A stretch of 64,000 bases of DNA, from positions 10,977,001 through 11,041,000 of the forward strand of contig NC_092674.1 in NCBI RefSeq assembly GCF_964355755.1, written 5' to 3'. Position numbers and translations under genes: made by a program. This stretch comes from Antedon mediterranea (lineage: Eukaryota > Echinodermata > Crinoidea > Comatulida > Antedonidae). The notes under the pieces are model-generated. The model was not told the origin of the DNA. It was given only the letters and a program-made list of their open reading frames with translations, and did not search any database. Below, in pieces: positions 62,201 through 64,000 of the stretch. The stretch's first letter is position 1, and each line of letters starts with the position of its first letter.

Positions 62201-63544
62201 ACGTTCTAGATACAGGCCTTAGCTAAAATCTCCCAGGAGTGTAATATATATTTAGCATTAAGAGTTTTACCAACTCTGGGGTCTTCAATTATTAAATAGG
62301 CGTGCATGATAAGTTAAAAAATCTCACTTGATTTGTTGACAAGCAGGATACAAGAACCATGATGGCAGAGATCTTTTTAAATAGCACCCTCTATGTTTGG
62401 GTATAGTTTTTATAAATGTTAGCCCCATCTATGCTTTGGCCATGCTTATATTAAATCTCTTAATAGTTTTATTTTCAAGTTGGAACCTCTGATCTAACTG
62501 ATGTAACTATAATACTCGGCAAACATTCAAATAGTGCTGTATAGATTCCAACAACACTGCATTTATTATTGGTTATTGCATAGTATTTAATAACAGTAAC
62601 ACCCTGTCTAGTGTTTAGTAACAGTAACACCCTGTCTAGTGTTTAGTAACAGTAACACCCTGTCTAGTGTTTAGTAACAGTAACACCCTGTCTAGTGTTT
62701 AGTAACAGTAACACCCTGTCTAGTGTTTAGTGACAGTAACACCCTGTCTAGTGTTTAGTAACAGTAACACCCTGTCTAGTGTTTAGTGACAGTAACACCC
62801 TGTCTAGTGTTTAGTAACAGTAACAACTTGTCTAGTGTTTAGTAACAGTAACACCCTGTCTAGTATTTAGTAACAGTAACACCCAGTCTAGTGTTTAGTA
62901 ACAGTAAGACCCTGTCTAGTGTTTAGTAACAGTAACACCCTGTCTAGTGTTTAATGACAGTAACACCCTGTCTAGTGTTTAGTAACAGTAACACCCTGTC
63001 TAGTGTTTAGTAACAGTAACACCCTGTCTAGTGTTTAGTAACAGTAACACCCTGTCTAGTGTTTAGTAACAGTAACACCCTGTCTAGTGTTTAGTAACAG
63101 TAACACCCTGTCTAGTGTTTAGTAACAGTAACACCCTGTCTAGTGTTTAGTAACAGTAAGAACCTGTCTAGTGTTTAGTAACAGTAAGAACCTGTCTAGT
63201 GTTTAGTAACAGTAACACCCTGTCTAGTGTTTAGTAACAGTAACACCCTGTCTAGTGTTTAGTAACAGTAAGACCCTGTCTAGTGTTTAGTAACAGTAAC
63301 ACCCTTTCTAGTGTTTAGTAACAGTAACACCCTGTCTAGTGTTTAGTAACAGTAACACCCTGTCTAGTGTTTAGTAACAGTAAGAACCTGTCTAGTGTTT
63401 AGTAACACTGCATGAAACAAACACTTATTATAACATGAATGAGTGATTCTATGTTACTTACCTGTTATATTGGCGCCATCATCCATTTCACCTAAAATGT
63501 CATGATCCAACTCCATATACAGAGAGTTATTAGTGTCAACATCA
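29126..63544 (-). CDS. SPAG9: JNK-interacting protein 3/4-type scaffold, 19 exons (5' end beyond window)
   Basis: Gene-level entry. Scaffold that tethers JNK pathway kinases and links cargo vesicles to kinesin-1 and dynein (JIP3/JIP4, fly Sunday driver, worm UNC-16). Nineteen exons in continuous phase give 949 residues and a TGA at 29128-29126. In window numbering: leucine zipper 2 with heptads at about 28-97, RH2 motif ([15 protein letters not shown]) in 98-157, Ser/Pro-rich segment 165-233, start of the propeller-like domain with WCAAGVNL near 311, a variable acidic insertion about 320-600, and WD40-like blades ([71 protein letters not shown]) to the conserved end [11 protein letters not shown]. 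The RH1 domain and zipper 1 (about 400 residues in relatives) lie beyond 64000. Wording is slightly closer to JIP4 than JIP3 (NGCLYVHS), but a single invertebrate gene is ancestral to both. Confidence 0.95.
29242..30629 (-). other. JIP intron 18
   Basis: 1.39 kb. Contains the SINE at 30262-30480; no other gene. The sequence at 30165-30240 (CTATAGAGGGCACTATAA) recurs in diverged form near 37340 and 62380. Confidence 0.8.
30262..30480 (+). mobile_element. tRNA-related SINE, second family
   Basis: Head GGCGTGTGGCGTAGTGTATCGG resembles a Pol III A-box region (TGGCGTAGTG). The body has the word CCACCCAGGTGTACAAATGG and GGTACCTGGC, seen in many invertebrate SINEs; the tail reads TGACCGGGGTAATAACGTGA. 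A truncated copy is at 43533-43620. Confidence 0.65.
30630..30749 (-). CDS. SPAG9: JIP exon 18
   Basis: 120 bases, acceptor ATTACAG, donor CAAG|GTAAAA. Residues about 872-911. Ser/Thr-rich linker, then [15 protein letters not shown], one of the most conserved JIP3/4 motifs. Confidence 0.95.
32295..32460. mobile_element. GGGACACC/CAGTAGAACC dispersed element copy
   Basis: Contains the steps AACAAGGGTGTCCGCC, AAATAGGGGTGGACTGTA, CTATTAATAGGTGTTCC and the end TTCTACTGTA. Same word order as copies near 12060, 36840, 46600, 51357 and 57620. Confidence 0.5.
32493..32660. repeat. 25-bp tandem repeat, about 6.7 copies
   Basis: Unit TTTATGATGTACAGTAAATG plus ACCGC, exact in six copies and partial in the seventh. 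Each unit carries one ACAGTA word. Confidence 0.97.
33503..33577. repeat. Inverted repeat with direct sub-repeats (stem of 15 bp)
   Basis: TCGAAAAGAAGCCCA (33503-33517) is matched exactly by TGGGCTTCTTTTCGA (33563-33577). Two more direct copies of AAAAGAAGCCCA lie between them. A transcript from either strand could fold a strong hairpin. Confidence 0.9.
35875..36257. repeat. 61-bp tandem repeat, about 6 copies
   Basis: Near-identical 61-base units. Each runs from AGCAAACTCTGAG to GCTTTGCAAAGTTTGCTAG, and the ends of the unit (GCAAACT and AGTTTGC) are inverted, so each monomer can fold. A diverged single copy lies near 34455-34540. Confidence 0.97.
36836..36892. mobile_element. GGGACACC/CAGTAGAACC dispersed element, end fragment
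   Basis: Reads TAGGGTGTCACCTGAATAGG, then GTCCCAAAGGAGAGG and TTCTACTGTA, the same end as at 57640-57690. Confidence 0.55.
37711..37890 (-). CDS. SPAG9: JIP exon 17
   Basis: 180 bases, acceptor TTTTTAG, donor CCAG|GTATGT. Residues about 812-871. Encodes [28 protein letters not shown] and AVKFFVAVP, a conserved propeller blade. Confidence 0.95.
38359..38472 (-). CDS. SPAG9: JIP exon 16
   Basis: 114 bases, acceptor TTTTCAG, donor GAAG|GTAAGT. Residues about 774-811: [15 protein letters not shown] followed by [16 protein letters not shown]. Strongly conserved. Confidence 0.95.
38935..39106 (-). CDS. SPAG9: JIP exon 15
   Basis: 172 bases, acceptor TTAATAG after a T-run, donor TTAG|GTAAGA. Residues 717-773: [18 protein letters not shown], then [15 protein letters not shown] and [12 protein letters not shown]. 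Confidence 0.95.
39320..39510 (+). mobile_element. Possible SINE-like repeat fragment
   Basis: CCAGTGGTGCAACGGCTATG and the closing TTACGCCACGGATATC give a GC-richer, tRNA-head-like stretch in AT-rich intron DNA. No second copy was seen in this window, so this is weak. Confidence 0.25.
39693..39841 (-). CDS. SPAG9: JIP exon 14
   Basis: 149 bases, acceptor CTTTCAG, donor GAG|GTAAGT. Residues 667-716: [14 protein letters not shown], then [20 protein letters not shown] starts 28 bases upstream of this exon in the intron. Confidence 0.95.
39869..40140. mobile_element. TTAA-flanked MITE fragment (AGATGTATTGTC family)
   Basis: TTAA (39865-39868) then AGATATATTGCCCC and an inner region like that of 4313-4674 (TTTACCTGAAAAAA, GTTAAATTTAACC, TTTGTCTTTTTATAA). 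The right end is lost or diverged. Confidence 0.55.
40141..42637 (-). other. Rest of JIP intron 13
   Basis: AT-rich with GC-richer islands at 41110-41230 and 41960-42060 that carry repeated GGCCTA words and CpG steps. No exon seen. These islands could be internal promoters or old repeat copies. Confidence 0.5.
42638..42705 (-). CDS. SPAG9: JIP exon 13
   Basis: 68 bases, acceptor CTTTCAG, donor GCAG|GTAATA. Residues 644-666: [20 protein letters not shown]. The phase (2 in, 1 out) matches both neighbours. Confidence 0.94.
43119..43199 (-). CDS. SPAG9: JIP exon 12
   Basis: 81 bases, acceptor TTTTTCAG, donor TTGT|GTATGT. Residues 617-643: [20 protein letters not shown] then KDSILSIV. The split Cys codon (TG|T) gives NGCLYVHS, as in JIP4, where JIP3 has Trp. 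Confidence 0.94.
43533..43620 (+). mobile_element. Truncated SINE (same family as 30262-30480)
   Basis: Only the 3' part is kept: GCTGCATTAAGGGAGTATAT, then ATGACCAGGGTAATAATGTG, matching the tail of the 30262 copy with scattered changes. Confidence 0.6.
43947..44145 (-). CDS. SPAG9: JIP exon 11
   Basis: 199 bases, acceptor TTGTCAG, donor GATG|GTGAGT. Residues 551-616: acidic and Ser-rich linker, then [11 protein letters not shown], where the conserved propeller resumes. Confidence 0.94.
44447..44525 (-). mobile_element. tRNA-like SINE head fragment
   Basis: The minus strand reads GTGGCTTGGTGGTTATGATG (A-box-like) and GGGTTGAAGTCC (B-box-like) about 30 bases apart. A similar B-box word, CTGGTTGAAATCC, lies on the minus strand near 43880-43895. 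Too short and diverged for a tRNA gene. Confidence 0.45.
44600..44815 (-). CDS. SPAG9: JIP exon 10
   Basis: 216 bases, acceptor ATATTAG, donor GTG|GTAAAG. Residues 479-550. Low-complexity, poorly conserved linker rich in Ser, Ala and Glu, ending in an SDSDSES acidic cluster. Called mainly on exact phase and splice sites. Confidence 0.88.
45100..45221. mobile_element. TTAA-associated MITE fragment (GCTCTGTCTACACTATCA family)
   Basis: The right end GATAGTGTAGACAGAGC is followed by TTAA (45222-45225). The inner part (TAGTGATATT, CGTGTCCATA, GGGCACATCACAT on the minus strand) matches the copy ending at 53835 in opposite orientation. Confidence 0.5.
45277..45444 (-). CDS. SPAG9: JIP exon 9
   Basis: 168 bases, acceptor CATATAG, donor GACAGAG|GTATGC. 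Residues 423-478. Starts GALESDYP, then a Ser/Pro/Asp linker with [11 protein letters not shown], which matches the position of the vertebrate Pro/Ser insert. Confidence 0.92.
45991..46330 (-). CDS. SPAG9: JIP exon 8
   Basis: 340 bases, acceptor ATTTCAG, donor CAG|GTAGGA. Residues 310-422: [12 protein letters not shown], a Lys/Glu segment ([15 protein letters not shown]), then SSLVWICTS and VTVVDANQP. Confidence 0.95.
46594..46745. mobile_element. GGGACACC/CAGTAGAACC dispersed element copy
   Basis: Reads TTTGGGACACCTTATTCAG, CTCTGTTAAGGGGTTTCC and ends CCCCTTAATAGAGGTTCTAG. Related to 51357-51676 and 57600-57690. Confidence 0.5.
46828..47053 (-). CDS. SPAG9: JIP exon 7
   Basis: 226 bases, acceptor TTTCACAG, donor AAAG|GTAAAG. 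Residues 234-309: [27 protein letters not shown], then [18 protein letters not shown]. All are conserved JIP3/4 words. Confidence 0.95.
48358..48831. mobile_element. Complete TTAA-flanked MITE (AGATGTATTGTC family)
   Basis: TTAA (48354-48357), then AGATGTATTGTCCC; right end GACAATACATCT, then TTAA (48832-48835). The 12-base terminal repeats are perfect. 474 bases, no transposase. The interior differs from the 4313 and 39869 copies, as expected if unrelated fillers share one set of ends. Confidence 0.85.
51357..51676. mobile_element. Full-length dispersed element with CAGTA(G/T)AACC ends
   Basis: Left end CAGTAGAACACCTCCTCTAT then TAAAGGGACAC; right end, read on the minus strand, CAGTATAACCACTATTAAGG then AGACGC. 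So the terminal inverted repeats are about 28 bases, imperfect. 320 bases without coding capacity; it includes GGCGCTATATAAG (51622-51634). It defines the ends of the GGGACACC family seen elsewhere in fragments. Confidence 0.65.
52429..52599 (-). CDS. SPAG9: JIP exon 6
   Basis: 171 bases, acceptor TTTTACAG after a long T-run, donor GATGG|GTATGT. Residues 177-233: [18 protein letters not shown] and a Ser/Thr/Pro segment ending in FDFLDD. Without splicing the frame runs on 22 codons to a stop. Confidence 0.93.
52850..53600 (-). other. JIP intron 5 with GC-rich, GGCCTA-bearing island
   Basis: Around 52980-53420 are repeated AGGCCTAG words, a GACCAATCAC CCAAT-type box near 53250, CCGGATGT (ETS-like) words and CpG steps. 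No exon seen. It may be an alternative promoter for a short JIP isoform or an old repeat. Confidence 0.35.
53700..53835. mobile_element. TTAA-associated MITE fragment (GCTCTGTCTACACTATCA family)
   Basis: The right end GATAGTGTAGACAGAGC is followed by TTAA (53836-53839), same as at 45221. The inner part has GCCCAAATGTGGTAGTGATA and CATCGTGTCCAGGCACATCA. The left end was not identified. Confidence 0.5.
53977..54033 (-). CDS. SPAG9: JIP exon 5
   Basis: 57-base exon, acceptor TTACAG, donor AATT|GTAAGT. Residues 158-176: [19 protein letters not shown]. Identified by the conserved ASREHPS and W.FF words and by phase. Confidence 0.93.
54367..54430. repeat. 16-bp tandem repeat, 4 copies
   Basis: Units of ATACCAGATTTCCAGA, the last two diverged. 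Confidence 0.9.
54578..54757 (-). CDS. SPAG9: JIP exon 4 (RH2 region), GC donor
   Basis: 180 bases, acceptor CCTAG. Residues 98-157: KREYSQEV, acidic spacer, then [20 protein letters not shown] and [10 protein letters not shown], the RH2 segment. The exon ends ATTAG followed by GCAAGT: no GT is available at this position, and joining AG|A to exon 5 restores the conserved MIRAS, so this intron is GC-AG. Confidence 0.93.
55236..55388 (-). CDS. SPAG9: JIP exon 3 (leucine zipper 2)
   Basis: 153 bases, acceptor TTCACAG, donor AAAAA|GTAAGT. Residues 47-97: [17 protein letters not shown], then a heptad-patterned Leu/Glu/Lys coiled coil. In JIP3/4 this zipper binds kinesin light chain and ARF6. Confidence 0.94.
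55929..55986 (-). CDS. SPAG9: JIP exon 2
   Basis: 58 bases, acceptor ACTTAG, donor CCAA|GTAAGT. Residues 28-46: [19 protein letters not shown], the start of the second coiled coil. Confidence 0.93.
55987..61796 (-). other. JIP intron 1 (as seen here), main part
   Basis: No exon recognised, though relatives have alternative exons in this part of the gene. Contains an end fragment of the GGGACACC/CAGTAGAACC family at 57600-57690 (TTAATAGGCATGTCCCC, AAATAGGGTGTCCCAAAGG, TTCTACTA). Otherwise AT-rich with long A and T runs. Confidence 0.6.
61797..61907. repeat. 17-bp minisatellite, GGGGACACCCTTATTAA type
   Basis: About six units, clearly related to the arrays at 2437-2925 and to the dispersed GGGACACC elements. 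Confidence 0.93.
61908..62589 (-). other. JIP intron 1, stretch before the 28-bp array
   Basis: Nothing coding seen. TAGCACCCTCTATGTTTGGG near 62383-62402 is the reverse of a word repeated at 30165 and 37340. Confidence 0.5.
62590..63408. repeat. 28-bp minisatellite, about 29 copies
   Basis: Unit AGTAACAGTAACACCCTGTC plus TAGTGTTT; most copies are identical, with a few single-base variants (AAGAACC, AACAACTT, TGACAG). It lies inside the JIP intron and ends 53 bases from the donor of exon 1. In the transcript sense each unit reads TTACTAAACACTAGACAGGG, which resembles branch-point and AG signals. Confidence 0.98.
63462..63544 (-). CDS. SPAG9: JIP exon 1 in this window
   Basis: 83 bases, acceptor CTTTTAG, donor ACAG|GTAAGT. 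Residues 1-27: [20 protein letters not shown] then DDGANIT, matching the vertebrate segment just before zipper 2 (NTDSLYHEL-like). Upstream exons lie beyond 64000. Phase 2 in, 1 out. Confidence 0.9.
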
Positions 63545-64000
63545 CTAAAAGAAAAAAAAAACATCACAAAATAAAAAGTAGTGTAAATGAAATTTAAAAA
63601 ATGGTATACTTCAGTATATTGCATACACACATGCATTGGAGGATTTAATTGGAGGATTTAATTGGAGGATTTAACTGGAGGATTGTTGTCACATGATATT
63701 CAATATATACTCCACTGAACTCTTAAACCAAGAGTAGCAAGAGTAACTTTGGTGTATGTGCAATTTTGTTATGTGACCCATTCTTGTTACACAGTGATCA
63801 ACCATAACGCGTGACACAAGGTTGGAATGTACAGTACCGTGTATTCTTGGGGAGAAGAGTAATTGAGAAAAGCCAACCATTGTTATCGTTAAGTTGAATA
63901 AAGGTTTCAAAATATAGTTTGAATTTATTATTATTATCATAGTGATATTCCACAGGTATCTTGCAGATTTGATCATATTTCCCGATTCATATTCATTAAT
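63545..64000 (-). other. JIP upstream intron, right edge
   Basis: No exon seen. Contains a 13-bp tandem repeat (TTGGAGGATTTAA, four copies, 63636-63686). The minus-strand frame at 63976-63689 does not resemble any JIP segment. Confidence 0.5.
63636..63686. repeat. 13-bp tandem repeat, 4 copies
   Basis: Units TTGGAGGATTTAA, the last partial. Confidence 0.9.

Noticed and set aside
62590-63408. CRISPR-like look of the 28-bp array
   Set aside because: Units are directly contiguous with no unique spacers, and the DNA is clearly eukaryotic.
63689-63976. Minus-strand 95-codon frame as the next JIP exon
   Set aside because: No JIP motif, and no splice pair placing it in phase with the exon at 63462-63544.

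Overview
The window is AT-rich animal DNA: genes are split into short exons by long introns, splice sites are canonical GT/GC-AG, and SINEs, MITEs, an LTR retroelement and many minisatellites are present. Protein matches point to an invertebrate metazoan, most likely a deuterostome such as an echinoderm. This rests on one JIP3/JIP4-type gene and an adenylate cyclase 9-type gene, both close to vertebrate forms, and the species cannot be fixed from sequence alone. All three recognisable protein genes lie on the minus strand.

Region 1 (1-2300): a THAP zinc-finger protein fused to a DDE-transposase-like domain, in three exons, running off the left edge. Region 2 (2300-8627): tandem GGGACACCCC repeats, a TTAA-flanked MITE and otherwise featureless DNA. 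Region 3 (8660-18060): the 5' part of an adenylate cyclase 9-like gene. It consists of one large coding exon (six membrane segments plus the C1a catalytic domain) and a probable non-coding first exon about 7.5 kb upstream. The rest of this cyclase is not found in the window, so the THAP gene probably sits inside one of its introns. Region 4 (18060-29125): an intergenic, repeat-dominated stretch with a tRNA-derived SINE, a young non-autonomous LTR retrotransposon with two 624-bp LTRs that look identical, and a satellite-like block with inverted arms.

Region 5 (29126-63544, continuing beyond the right edge): nineteen exons of a JNK-interacting protein 3/4 (JIP3/JIP4, SPAG9/MAPK8IP3, Sunday driver, UNC-16) gene. 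They encode about 949 C-terminal residues: the second leucine zipper, the RH2 region, a serine-rich linker and the WD40-like beta-propeller. All exon phases agree. One intron uses a GC donor. The introns carry SINEs, MITEs and minisatellites, including a 28-bp array of about 29 copies that ends 53 bp from a splice donor.

Functionally the window holds a membrane cAMP-producing enzyme, a kinesin/dynein and JNK scaffold, and a transposase-derived DNA-binding protein. No operon-like or pathway link between them is visible. The most unusual features are the THAP-DDE gene together with TTAA-flanked MITE families it might once have mobilised, the young LTR element, and the splice-signal-like repeats inside the JIP introns.
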